DNA from: Mycolicibacterium aichiense
GTDB lineage: Bacteria; Actinomycetota; Actinomycetes; Mycobacteriales; Mycobacteriaceae
NCBI RefSeq assembly: GCF_010726245.1
Contig: NZ_AP022561.1
Location: 5,766,001 to 5,830,000 of the forward strand
Reading direction: 5' to 3'
Length of the DNA: 64,000 nt
Shown: one piece after another, positions 41,901 through 50,272 of the stretch
Position numbering within the stretch: position 1 is the first letter of the stretch
Layout of the letters: every line of letters begins with the position of its first letter
Position numbers and translations under genes: made by a program
The notes under the pieces: model-generated
Seen by the model: the letters and a program-made list of their open reading frames with translations, nothing else
Database searches by the model: none
What the model was told of the DNA's origin: nothing

Positions 41901-42644
41901 TCAGCCGACCGCGATCGGACGGCCGAACTGGGTTCGCATGCCGGGGGAGTAGAGCGCCCGCAGCGGTTCCCCGGCCGTGCACACCCCGGCAGCCGCGACC
42001 AGTTGGTCGTCGAGGTCCACCAGCCTCGCCGACTGCAGAGTCCACGGGCCGTGATAGTTGGGCACCCACCAGGTCCGGCCGGCCTTGCGGGTGTGCGCGC
42101 CCCAGCGCGCGGTCAGCCAGGTCTCCAACGCGGTCGGCTCGACCAGTTCGCCCGGGCACACCGTCACCCGGCTGCGCAGCCCGCGTTGCGGCCAGCGCCG
42201 GACACTGTCGTAGCTGATCTGATCCGATGTCCGGGTGATCCGCATCCGGGCCCAGGTGTAGGGGATGCCCATGCCGATGCGGATCGCCGGGACCACTGCC
42301 AGTCGTGCGGATTCCAGCGAGCGGAACAGCACGCCGTGCCGGCCCGCGTCGTCCACCGAATAGAGCCGCACGTTGGTTTCGGGGAAGGAACCGAAGTAGG
42401 GCACCGGCGGGGTCGAGCCGACTGCGGTGTAACCCATCCGGAACGGCACCAACCCGACATAGCTCATGCCGTCGAAGACGTCCGGGCGGGCGCCGGCGGG
42501 GTAGAGGTACGCGATGTCGGCGGGGCGCACCGGCCAGTGCAGGAACGTCAGATCCAGCCAGCTCTGGTCGAACCACACCCGCCCCCGCAGCGGCGGGGCG
42601 GTGACGGGGTAGCCGGCCAGCGGGTCCGAGTCCTGTGGGCTCAC
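41901..42644 (-). CDS. DUF2071 (YqjF-like) protein, last gene of the nitrilase operon
   Basis: 247 residues, soluble, with no signal peptide. Wording such as FLHWPVRPADIAYLYPAG, YVGLVPFRMGYTA, ETNVRLYS and GVLFRSLESARLAVVPA is typical of the DUF2071/YqjF family, whose structure resembles the acetoacetate decarboxylase fold. Its ATG overlaps the permease stop (ATGA), so it is translated with it. That coupling to permease, amidohydrolase and nitrilase suggests a role in the same pathway. No catalytic residue can be assigned by eye. Confidence 0.8.
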   Translation of the reverse strand: MSPQDSDPLAGYPVTAPPLRGRVWFDQSWLDLTFLHWPVRPADIAYLYPAGARPDVFDGMSYVGLVPFRMGYTAVGSTPPVPYFGSFPETNVRLYSVDDAGRHGVLFRSLESARLAVVPAIRIGMGIPYTWARMRITRTSDQISYDSVRRWPQRGLRSRVTVCPGELVEPTALETWLTARWGAHTRKAGRTWWVPNYHGPWTLQSARLVDLDDQLVAAAGVCTAGEPLRALYSPGMRTQFGRPIAVG

Positions 42645-43984
42645 TCGTATTCCAGGTCCAACACCGGGGTGGGCCGACGGAATCCGTGAGTGACCACCAA
42701 CAGCCAGACGAATCCTATTGCGAGCCAGATCAACCCGATTGTCAGCGCGCTACCCGACAGGCTGGTCCACAGCCAGGCGGTGAGTAGGAAGCCGATCACC
42801 GGCGCGATCACGTTGAGCAGGATGTTGCGTTCCCGCATGTCGACGAAGTAGTGCTTGATCACCGACAGGTTCACCACCGAGAACGCCACCAGCGCACCGA
42901 AACTGACGACCGACGCCAGGATGGTCAGATCGATCCAGATCGCGAGCAGCGAGATGACGCTGACCGTCAAAATGGCGTACACCGGGGTGCTGTACTTGGC
43001 GGACACATGCCCGAACACCTTGCGGGGCAGGATGCCGTCGCGGCCCATCGCATACAGGATTCGGGCGACCGACGCCTGCGAGGTCAGCGCCGAACCGAGT
43101 GCACCGGCCACGTACGCCGCGGTGAAGAACGTGTTGACGAACGCCCCGCCCGCGGCCAGCATCACGTCGGTCGAACCGGTGTCCACGTCGGCGAACTTGT
43201 TGGACGGGAACACCAGCTGCGACACATACGACAGCAGGATGAAGATGATCCCCGAGACGATCGTCGCGATCATGATCGCCTGCGGCACCGTGCGCTTGGC
43301 GTCGCGGGCCTCCTCCGACAGCGTGGAGACGGCGTCGAACCCGAGGAACGACAGACACAGGATCGCCGCGCCGGCCAGGATCGGGCTCATGCCGCCCGCT
43401 GTGCCATCACCGGTGAAAGGCGCCAGTAGGTCGACGGTTCCGTACCCGGTGGTCTTGGCGATCGCGAGGGCGACGAAGACCACGATGAAGATCGCCTGGA
43501 TGGCGATGATGAGGAAGTTGGCCCTTGCGACAGACACGATGCCGATGATGTTGAGCACCGTGACGATCGCTATCGACACGACGACGATGACCCAGGCGGG
43601 TAGCGCGGGCAGCGCCGCGTTGAGGTAGAGCCCGATGACCAGATAGTTCAGCATCGGCAGGAACAGGTAGTCCAGCAGCAGCGACCACCCGGCCAGGAAG
43701 CCGACGGGGGCGCCAAAAGTGCGCTGCGTGTAGGTGTATGCCGAACCGGCGACCGGAATCGCCGCCGCCATCCGCGCGTAGGACAGCGCGGTGAACACCA
43801 TCGTGATGAGCGTGACGATGTAGGCCAGCGGCAGCCGGCCGCCCGAGGTCTCGGTGACGATGCCATAGGTGGTGAACACCGTCAGCGGGACCATGTAGAC
43901 CAAGCCGAACAGCACGAGCGACGGCAGGCCGAGCGCTCGTTTCAGGTGCCCCTCGTGGGGGCCGGTGATGAATTCCGCGGTCAT
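42641..43984 (-). CDS. APC-superfamily amino acid/amine permease
   Basis: 447 residues, about twelve hydrophobic helices. The helix-1 unwound segment is GLPSLVLFGLVYMVPLTVFTTYGIV, and the family wording SEEARDAKRTVPQAI follows helix 6. The closest groups are PuuP/YveA-like importers of polyamines or amino acids. It is in the cytoplasmic membrane. It is third of four genes joined by 4-bp overlaps (nitrilase, amidohydrolase, permease, DUF2071), so it probably imports the amide or amine substrate of that operon. Specificity is inferred. Confidence 0.88.
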   Translation of the reverse strand: MTAEFITGPHEGHLKRALGLPSLVLFGLVYMVPLTVFTTYGIVTETSGGRLPLAYIVTLITMVFTALSYARMAAAIPVAGSAYTYTQRTFGAPVGFLAGWSLLLDYLFLPMLNYLVIGLYLNAALPALPAWVIVVVSIAIVTVLNIIGIVSVARANFLIIAIQAIFIVVFVALAIAKTTGYGTVDLLAPFTGDGTAGGMSPILAGAAILCLSFLGFDAVSTLSEEARDAKRTVPQAIMIATIVSGIIFILLSYVSQLVFPSNKFADVDTGSTDVMLAAGGAFVNTFFTAAYVAGALGSALTSQASVARILYAMGRDGILPRKVFGHVSAKYSTPVYAILTVSVISLLAIWIDLTILASVVSFGALVAFSVVNLSVIKHYFVDMRERNILLNVIAPVIGFLLTAWLWTSLSGSALTIGLIWLAIGFVWLLVVTHGFRRPTPVLDLEYE

Positions 43985-45651
43985 GGTCGTACCTTTCCTT
44001 CGTCAGCCCGGTAGGCCTGCGCACCGCGCAAGTAGGTGGCGTGGATGCCCACGCCCGGCAGATCCAGCGGCGGTGTGTTCCGCGGATCTCGGTCGAGCCA
44101 CACCAGGTCGGCACTGGCACCGGGAATGATCACTCCCCAGGTGTTTTCGGCGTAGGCCTGGTAGGCAACGGCTCCGGTGTACGACGACAGCGCGCGCTCG
44201 ATCGGCACGATCTCGTGCGGTGTCCAACCACCTTCCGGCTGGCCTTCGGCAGTGAGCCGGGACGTCGCCACCGCGATGCCGTCGAGTGGGGCACCAGAGG
44301 ACACCGGCCAATCCGAGCCGAACGCCAGCGCCGCACCGGATCGGTTCAGCGTCTGCATCTGGTACTGCCGGTCGCTGCGTTCGACGCCGAGCCGGGGGAT
44401 GGTCAGCACCGTCATCAACGCATCCATCTGCGCCCACAGCGGCTGCATGTTGGGGATGACGCCAAGCTCCGCGAACCGCCCGATGTCGGTGTCATCCACC
44501 AGCTGAACGTGGGCGATGACCGGCCTGCGATCGCGAATCCCGTTGCGTGACACGGTGTACTCGATGGCGTCGAGGGCCTGGCGGACGGCGGCGTCGCCGA
44601 TGGCGTGGATATGGATCTGCAGTCCGAGCTCGTCGACCCGGCGTGCCGCCTCGGCCAGCGAGTCGCCCTCCCAGTTCTGCATACCCCGGTTTCCCCCCGA
44701 GTCGCTCCGCTCCTGCCCCCTGGAATGGCTGTGCAGCCCGGAGCAGTACGGCGCCAGCAGCGCACCGGTCTCGTTCTCGACGACGCCATCGGCGAAGAAC
44801 TTCACCGTGTTCGCCGTCAGCAGGGGAGATCCGGCCTCTTCGACCGCACGTCGTGACTCGGCGAATTGGGTTACCTGCGAATCGAAGTGCCGCGGGTCGG
44901 CGTACAACGCCAGGTTGAACCGCATGCGCAGGGCGCCCTGGCGAGCCGCTTCGACATAGGTGGCGACGTCACCGGGTTCGACCCAGGCGTCCTGTACCCA
45001 GGTGACACCGCGGGCGAGGTAGTAGTCGGCGGCGGTGCCGAGTGCGCCGATGCGCTGCCGCTCGTCGCGCGGCGGCATCACGTTCATCACCAGATCCGTT
45101 GCGCCCCATTCCCGCAACGTGCCCAGTATCGAGCCGTCCGGTCGGCGGGGGATCTCACCGAGCACCGGGTCCGGTGTGTCGGCGGTGATGCCGGCCCGCT
45201 CGATGGCCGCGGTGTTGCACCACACCGTGTGGTAGTCCCACGCTCGCAACACCACCGGCCGATCGGGCACCGCGGCATCGAGCCATCGGGCGTCGAACAG
45301 TCCGCCCTCGGCCAGGCTGCCATCGTAGGAGGCGCCGACGATCCATTCCTCGTCCGGGTGTTCCTCGGCATAAACCTTGACAGCAGTTACGATTTCGTCG
45401 ATGGTGCCGCAGCTGCGGACCGGCGGCCCGACTGCTTCCAGCCCGCCGTACAGCGGATGTGCGTGGCCGTCGCCGAACGACGACATCAGGAACCCGTTGG
45501 CGAGGTCGACGTGCTCACAGTCCAAGCCGGCTGCCAGTTCTCGGGCCTGCGCACCCAGCGCACGGACGACCCCATCGGTCACCAGAAGGGCATCGGATTC
45601 CTGTCCCATACCGGTCCACACCACACCACCGGTGAACAGCGTCGAGCTCAT
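43981..45651 (-). CDS. YtcJ-like metal-dependent amidohydrolase
   Basis: 556 residues. The amidohydrolase fold is shown by GDGHAHPLYGG (HxH metal site), KFFADGVVEN, IHIHAIGDAAVRQALDA and IAHVQLVDDTDIGRFAELG, and FGSDWPVSSGAPLDG near the C-terminal end. This is the YtcJ/exoenzyme-like group acting on N-acyl or cyclic amides. There is no signal peptide. It overlaps its neighbours by 4 bp at both ends. The partner nitrilase would release the amide or carbamoyl group, so the two enzymes may act in series. Confidence 0.88.
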   Translation of the reverse strand: MSSTLFTGGVVWTGMGQESDALLVTDGVVRALGAQARELAAGLDCEHVDLANGFLMSSFGDGHAHPLYGGLEAVGPPVRSCGTIDEIVTAVKVYAEEHPDEEWIVGASYDGSLAEGGLFDARWLDAAVPDRPVVLRAWDYHTVWCNTAAIERAGITADTPDPVLGEIPRRPDGSILGTLREWGATDLVMNVMPPRDERQRIGALGTAADYYLARGVTWVQDAWVEPGDVATYVEAARQGALRMRFNLALYADPRHFDSQVTQFAESRRAVEEAGSPLLTANTVKFFADGVVENETGALLAPYCSGLHSHSRGQERSDSGGNRGMQNWEGDSLAEAARRVDELGLQIHIHAIGDAAVRQALDAIEYTVSRNGIRDRRPVIAHVQLVDDTDIGRFAELGVIPNMQPLWAQMDALMTVLTIPRLGVERSDRQYQMQTLNRSGAALAFGSDWPVSSGAPLDGIAVATSRLTAEGQPEGGWTPHEIVPIERALSSYTGAVAYQAYAENTWGVIIPGASADLVWLDRDPRNTPPLDLPGVGIHATYLRGAQAYRADEGKVRP

Positions 45652-46631
45652 TTGACCACCGCCGTCGCGGCGTGACCGGCGCCGTACGGCTCGTCGGCGG
45701 CCACTGGCCGGGTCAGCGCGGCATAGGTGTCAGGACGTCGGGTCAGCAGAAAAGGGAAGAGCTCCAACCAGTCTCGGCGCTGGTCGAGGTCCAGATCGGC
45801 GATCAGGATGGCCTCCTCGTCGCGCGGTGCCTGCACCAGCACCCGGCCGTAGGGGTCGGAGATGAAGGAGGAGCCGTAGAACGTCACGGTCCCTTCGTCG
45901 CCGACCCGATTGGGCACCACCATGAACAGCCCGCTATTGATGCCGTTGGCCACGATGACCTGTTGCCAGAGCGGCCGGGTGTCGAAGTCGGGAAAGACCG
46001 GCTCGGATCCGATGGCGGTGGGGTAGACGACCACCTCGGCACCGGCGAGGGAGTAATTCCGGGCGACCTCGGGGAACCATTCGTCCCAGCAGGTCGGCAT
46101 TCCGATGCGGGCGTCCAATTCGTCTGGCGCGTAGACCGGATACGGGTCGGCGGCGGGGCCGGGCCGGAAGTAGGTGTCTTCGTAATAGCCGGCCGAGATC
46201 GGGATGTGCAGCTTGCGGGTCCGGCCGACGAGTTCCCCGCCGGGGGAGACCAGGATCGCGGTGTTGTAGCCCAGTCCGTCGTGCAGATCGGGGGTGCGCT
46301 CGTAGAGCGAGGCGTGCACAAAAATCCCGTTGGCCCGCGCCGCGCTCGCCGCCAGCTCGAAGGTGGGGCCGTTTTCCAGATCCTCGGCCAGTGCCGCCGG
46401 GTTGGCGCCGGCCGGGCGGTCTGCCGGATAGCGCAGCAGGGTGATCTCCGGCAGGAAGACGACCGACGCACCCTCACCGGCGGCCGTGTCGATGCCGGCA
46501 CGCAGCGTGGCCAGGAGTTCCACGCGGTCCGGTCGCCACCGGTGCTGGACCAGGCCGACCCGCAGCGGCGGGCGCTGCGAGGGCGCCGACCGGGACAGCG
46601 GTTCAGGCGCGCGGGCAGTCAAGGTGATCAT
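45648..46631 (-). CDS. Nitrilase-superfamily amidase (N-carbamoylputrescine amidase/AguB-like)
   Basis: 327 residues. The Glu-Lys-Cys triad is visible: E62 in LPEITLL, K140 in RTRKLHIP, and C181 in MPTCWDEWFPE. The CWDxWFPE wording is a hallmark of the carbamoyl-putrescine amidase/beta-ureidopropionase branch, so the substrate is likely an N-carbamoyl amine or related amide. The start is behind GGAGTT, which overlaps the arm of the operator at 46639-46663. It is first gene of a four-gene operon; repression would block its Shine-Dalgarno directly. Confidence 0.88.
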   Translation of the reverse strand: MITLTARAPEPLSRSAPSQRPPLRVGLVQHRWRPDRVELLATLRAGIDTAAGEGASVVFLPEITLLRYPADRPAGANPAALAEDLENGPTFELAASAARANGIFVHASLYERTPDLHDGLGYNTAILVSPGGELVGRTRKLHIPISAGYYEDTYFRPGPAADPYPVYAPDELDARIGMPTCWDEWFPEVARNYSLAGAEVVVYPTAIGSEPVFPDFDTRPLWQQVIVANGINSGLFMVVPNRVGDEGTVTFYGSSFISDPYGRVLVQAPRDEEAILIADLDLDQRRDWLELFPFLLTRRPDTYAALTRPVAADEPYGAGHAATAVVK

Positions 46632-46638
46632 CGAACTC

Positions 46639-46663
46639 CTAAAACGAATCTATTTCGTTTTAG
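46639..46663. promoter_or_regulatory. Perfect 10+10 inverted repeat, operator of the nitrilase operon
   Basis: Arms CTAAAACGAA (46639-46648) and TTCGTTTTAG (46654-46663) flank the spacer TCTAT. The site lies 7 bp upstream of the nitrilase ATG, overlapping its GGAG ribosome-binding site, and 44 bp before the TetR ATG. It is AT-rich in a GC-rich context, the expected binding site for the divergent TetR protein. Confidence 0.85.
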
Positions 46664-46707
46664 TGTGAACTGGCTCATAATTCTTCGCAAGAGGAAGCGA
46701 GACTTCG

Positions 46708-47313
46708 ATGGGCCGTCCGCCGACACCACTGTTGTCGACCGACCGGATCGCGTCGGCCGCCATGGACCTGGTCCGTGCCACCGGCGAATTCACCATGCCC
46801 GATCTGGCGCGGAAATTGCAGGTCAGCCCGTCATCTCTGTACAACCACGTGTCGGGCCGGGGTCAGATTGTCGAGCTGCTGCGGGAGCGCGCGATGTCCG
46901 AGGTGCAGCTTCCCGACGACCAACCGGATCGACCATGGGCTGAGGCGGTTGCCGACATATTGCGCTCCTACCGCCGCAGCTATGCCCGGTACCCGCGGCT
47001 GATTCCCCTGCTGACGGCCTACGCGGTGAACAGCAGCCACGCCATCCGGATGTACAACATGTTGGCGGTGACCCTGCACCGCGCCGGGTTCGACGCCGCC
47101 GACACACTGCGGGCCATCACCTTGATGGACTGCTTCGTCCTGGGTTCCGCACTGGATCTGGCCGCGCCGGAGGAGCCGTGGGAATCAGGTGCGGAGGTCG
47201 GGCCCGAGCTGGCCGCCGCGCTGGCGACCGGAGCGCCCAAGCCCGCCCGAGCCGACGACGCATTCGAGTACGGGTTGGCGGTACTGCTGCGCGGCCTCAC
47301 ACCACGCGGCTAA
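46708..47313 (+). CDS. TetR-family repressor of the nitrilase operon
   Basis: 201 residues. The HTH is at about residues 15-60 (FTMPDLARKLQVSPSSLYNHVSGRGQIVELL), with C-terminal helices of the TetR_C type that binds small cationic or amide ligands in some members. It is divergent from the nitrilase/amidohydrolase/APC/DUF2071 genes, with the operator 46639-46663 between. It is convergent with the YdeI-like gene, and the stops overlap by 4 bp. Autorepression is likely, but the operator lies closer to the operon. Confidence 0.85.
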   Translation: MGRPPTPLLSTDRIASAAMDLVRATGEFTMPDLARKLQVSPSSLYNHVSGRGQIVELLRERAMSEVQLPDDQPDRPWAEAVADILRSYRRSYARYPRLIPLLTAYAVNSSHAIRMYNMLAVTLHRAGFDAADTLRAITLMDCFVLGSALDLAAPEEPWESGAEVGPELAAALATGAPKPARADDAFEYGLAVLLRGLTPRG

Positions 47314-47579
47314 GGTTTGCCGGTTCGCTCACGGTGCTTGCAACCCGGCCAGCAACAGGGCCGGCGCATACCCTCTTCCAGCTCCTCCTGGGTGCGGCGG
47401 ATCCGCCGCTCGCGGGTCTTCTGCTGCTTGGCGTCCTCGACCCAGCAGATGAACTCGTTGCGCGCGAGGGGAGTGATGTCGTTCCAGGCCGCCAGCGCGG
47501 TGTCGTTGCCCAGCAGCGCAGTCCGCAAATCTGCCGGAAGCTCGTGCACCACTCCGCCGCGGACCGTTTGCGTGCCCAT
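47310..47579 (-). CDS. YdeI/OmpD-associated-family protein, short form
   Basis: 89 residues, soluble. The C-terminal part carries TPLARNEFICWVEDAKQQKTRERRIRR and EELEEGMRRPCCWPGC, which is the conserved YdeI tail. The common members are near 190 residues with an N-terminal fold, so this is a stand-alone tail domain, a frequent actinobacterial form. Two adjacent Cys could bind metal. Its stop overlaps that of the TetR gene. Function unknown. Confidence 0.75.
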   Translation of the reverse strand: MGTQTVRGGVVHELPADLRTALLGNDTALAAWNDITPLARNEFICWVEDAKQQKTRERRIRRTQEELEEGMRRPCCWPGCKHRERTGKP

Positions 47580-47730
47580 TCAAACAGGTTAGCCAGTCCT
47601 GCGCCGGTATCGACAGCACCCGGCGCGCGAGTCGGCTCACGCAGGATTTATTTTCTGTGACCGTTGATATTTCGCCTCGCTACCGATTTGCTCGGGCTAC
47701 CGTGAACGCCATGCAGGGAGGGGCGGCGCG

Positions 47731-48831
47731 GTGAATGACCAGCGGGCCTCTGGACCGGGCAACCAACCAGGGGGGCCGCTCGCACGATGGTGGCGGTTAC
47801 CCGACCAGTTCGAATGGCTGTCCGGGTATTTGAGGGCACGCGGACTGGCGTGGCCGACCAAGGTGTTGATGGCTCTGATCTCGGCGGGCTTGATCTTGAT
47901 GGGCGCAGCCACCCCGACCATGCGCAACGTGCCGACGGTCTGGGCGTGGACATTCGGCGGCGCCGCGGTGCTCACCGGAATCACCTACACCACCCTGTGG
48001 CTGCGCGGCTGGCTGAGCCGACGGCAATCGCTGCGAATGGCCTGCTTCGGCAGTTCGCTCATCGCCGTCGGCTGCGTCATGCAGACCTATCCCATGGTCG
48101 CCCTGATGGGCTGCACCGGCATGGCCGTCGTCGGCGGCTATGCCGCGTTCTTCCACAACTCGAAGGCGATCACGTTCATCGTCGTTCTCGGGATGGCCGT
48201 CGGTGCGCTGTGCGCACTACGCGTGGTCCAGAACTACGGCTGGGCCGTCGCCGCCGCGGGGTGGTGGCTGGTCGTCGAACTGAACCTCGCCGTCCCCTTG
48301 GCGATTCAGGCGGTGATGCGCACCATGGGTGCCGATGTGGTGCGCTCCCACCAGGACCCGCTCACCGGTGTGCTGAATCGGCGTGCCTTCTATGAACGGG
48401 CCGCGCTGCTGCTCACATCGCCCGCAAACGAGCTTCACCTGGTCGCTGTGATGATCGATCTCGACGAGTTCAAGAAACTCAACGACGCCTACGGCCACAT
48501 CGCCGGCGACCAGGCTCTGACCGCCGTCGGCTGGGCGCTTCGCGAAAACAGCAACAGCTCGGCGATCATCGGGCGGTTCGGCGGCGAGGAGTTCATCGTG
48601 GTCGACGCCGTGCCCGCCGAACTGGCCGAGGAACTACCCGCCCAGCTGTGCCTGGCGATCGCGGCGTTGCCCCAACCGGTGACCGCCAGCGTCGGCGCGG
48701 CCATCGTGCGATGGGAGAGCGTCACCTCGATGGACGATCTGATCCGTGCGGCCGATGCCGCCATGTATGCAGCCAAGCGGGCCGGCGGCAACCAGACGCG
48801 AATCAGCCGACCCGCCCGCGTCGACCGCTGA
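47731..48831 (+). CDS. Membrane diguanylate cyclase (GGDEF), first of three
   Basis: 366 residues from a GTG behind GGGAGGGG. Four to six hydrophobic helices occupy residues about 35-195. The GGDEF domain follows: DPLTGVLNRRAFYE, the metal-binding MIDLDEFKKLND, and the active loop IGRFGGEEF (GGEEF at about 284-288). It should make c-di-GMP from two GTP. The I-site R-x-x-D before the loop is absent (NSSA), so product inhibition may be lost. Its membrane region is paralogous to that of the third gene. Confidence 0.85.
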   Translation: MNDQRASGPGNQPGGPLARWWRLPDQFEWLSGYLRARGLAWPTKVLMALISAGLILMGAATPTMRNVPTVWAWTFGGAAVLTGITYTTLWLRGWLSRRQSLRMACFGSSLIAVGCVMQTYPMVALMGCTGMAVVGGYAAFFHNSKAITFIVVLGMAVGALCALRVVQNYGWAVAAAGWWLVVELNLAVPLAIQAVMRTMGADVVRSHQDPLTGVLNRRAFYERAALLLTSPANELHLVAVMIDLDEFKKLNDAYGHIAGDQALTAVGWALRENSNSSAIIGRFGGEEFIVVDAVPAELAEELPAQLCLAIAALPQPVTASVGAAIVRWESVTSMDDLIRAADAAMYAAKRAGGNQTRISRPARVDR

Positions 48832-48905
48832 CGCATGACGCGCTCCGGCGCGGCGGTCAGGTTTGAGCCGGTCTGCGCTGACCTGCGTGGCTTAGGGTCG
48901 ACGCT

Positions 48906-50228
48906 GTGGCTAGTTCGAGCAGGCGGCGGCCATCACTGCGAGCGCTGATCTTCTGTTCCGTCGGCGCCATCACGCTGGTGTTCGTCGCGTCGATGACGGC
49001 GTCGATCGCGGGTCGAATCACGGTCGGCGACGCGCTACACAACCTCGGTGATCGGCTGATCCCGATCAGGAACCAAAGCTCTGAACTGAGTCGCGCGTTT
49101 GTCGACCAAGAGACCGGACAGCGGGCGTATCTGTTGACCGGCAACCCGATCGCGCTCGATCTGTATGAAGCCGCAACGGCCACGGTCAACCGCCTGGTCC
49201 CCCAACTTGATCGGGAGCTGGTCGGCATGCCGTACGCCGACGACCTGCGGGCGCTGTTCTCCGAAGAGGTGGCCCTCGCCGCGATATGGAAGAGCAGGGC
49301 GGCCGACCCGCAGATCGCCGCCCTGAAAACCGGATCGGTGCCGCGCGCCCTGCTCAATCAGATGGTCCTCGACGCGAAGAACCTGTTCGACCCGCTCCGA
49401 GAACGTTTCCGCGCAGTCAACGCCCGGCTCGACAAGCTCATCACCGAGGAGATCGAACACATCCGCTCGGTGCTCCGCACCGCGAGCAACAGCCAGTGGG
49501 TCGCACTGAGTCTCCTGGTGATCAGCGTCGTCGGGTGCATCCTCACGGTGCGACGCATGCTCACCCAGCCCGTCTCGCGGTTGGTTCGCTCGGTGCGGGC
49601 AGTGGCCGACGGTGATTACGACCAGCCCATCGGCCAGGGCGGTCCCCGTGAGATCGCGGAGATCTCGGCTGCCGTGGACGACATGCGCAACCGGCTGCGC
49701 GAACTCGCCCGCATCGACAGCGTGACCGGTTTGGTGAACCGCGGCGCGACGCTGGCCCGCTTCGACGCTGCGCTGAAGGACCCCCAGGCCCGACTGGGCG
49801 TCCTGTACTGCGATATCGATCACTTCAAACAGATCAACGACACCTGGGGTCACGCCGTGGGAGACGCCGTGCTCTCGACGATCGCCGCCAGAATGCGCGA
49901 GTGTGTCCATCTGGAAGACACCGTGGGCCGGATCGGCGGCGACGAGATACTGATCCTGCTTCCAGGCGTCGAGAGCACCCGCAAGGCCGTTGAAGTCGGT
50001 GAACGGATTCGCGCTCTGGCCGCGGAACCCATCCACCAATTCGGTCTGACGATCACCACGACCCTCAGCATCGGAGCCACCTCGTCCGCGCCCGGCGAAT
50101 CGAGCGCGGCGGTCACCGCTCGGGCCGATGCCGCGATGTACCAAGCCAAACAGGCCGGCCGAAACGCCGTTGCCGGACTCGACGAGAGCCAAGGACTGAG
50201 CACTTCGGCTCATAGCTGGCAAAATTGA
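48906..50228 (+). CDS. Diguanylate cyclase with CHASE3-like sensor and HAMP
   Basis: 440 residues from a GTG. One N-terminal helix (LRALIFCSVGAITLVFVA) and a second at about 190-215 enclose a roughly 150-residue extracytoplasmic region with the CHASE3 pattern (SSELSRAFVDQETGQRAYLLTGN). HAMP lies at about 220-265, then GGDEF: DSVTGLVNRGATLARF, YCDIDHFKQINDTWGH, and the loop VGRIGGDEI. The fifth residue is Ile instead of Phe, and the I-site reads HLED. The protein may be weakly active or regulated differently. Confidence 0.85.
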   Translation: MASSSRRRPSLRALIFCSVGAITLVFVASMTASIAGRITVGDALHNLGDRLIPIRNQSSELSRAFVDQETGQRAYLLTGNPIALDLYEAATATVNRLVPQLDRELVGMPYADDLRALFSEEVALAAIWKSRAADPQIAALKTGSVPRALLNQMVLDAKNLFDPLRERFRAVNARLDKLITEEIEHIRSVLRTASNSQWVALSLLVISVVGCILTVRRMLTQPVSRLVRSVRAVADGDYDQPIGQGGPREIAEISAAVDDMRNRLRELARIDSVTGLVNRGATLARFDAALKDPQARLGVLYCDIDHFKQINDTWGHAVGDAVLSTIAARMRECVHLEDTVGRIGGDEILILLPGVESTRKAVEVGERIRALAAEPIHQFGLTITTTLSIGATSSAPGESSAAVTARADAAMYQAKQAGRNAVAGLDESQGLSTSAHSWQN

Positions 50229-50272
50229 TTCCGCAATCACAGCGAGACTTCCCGTAGGAATGGGGATGACAC

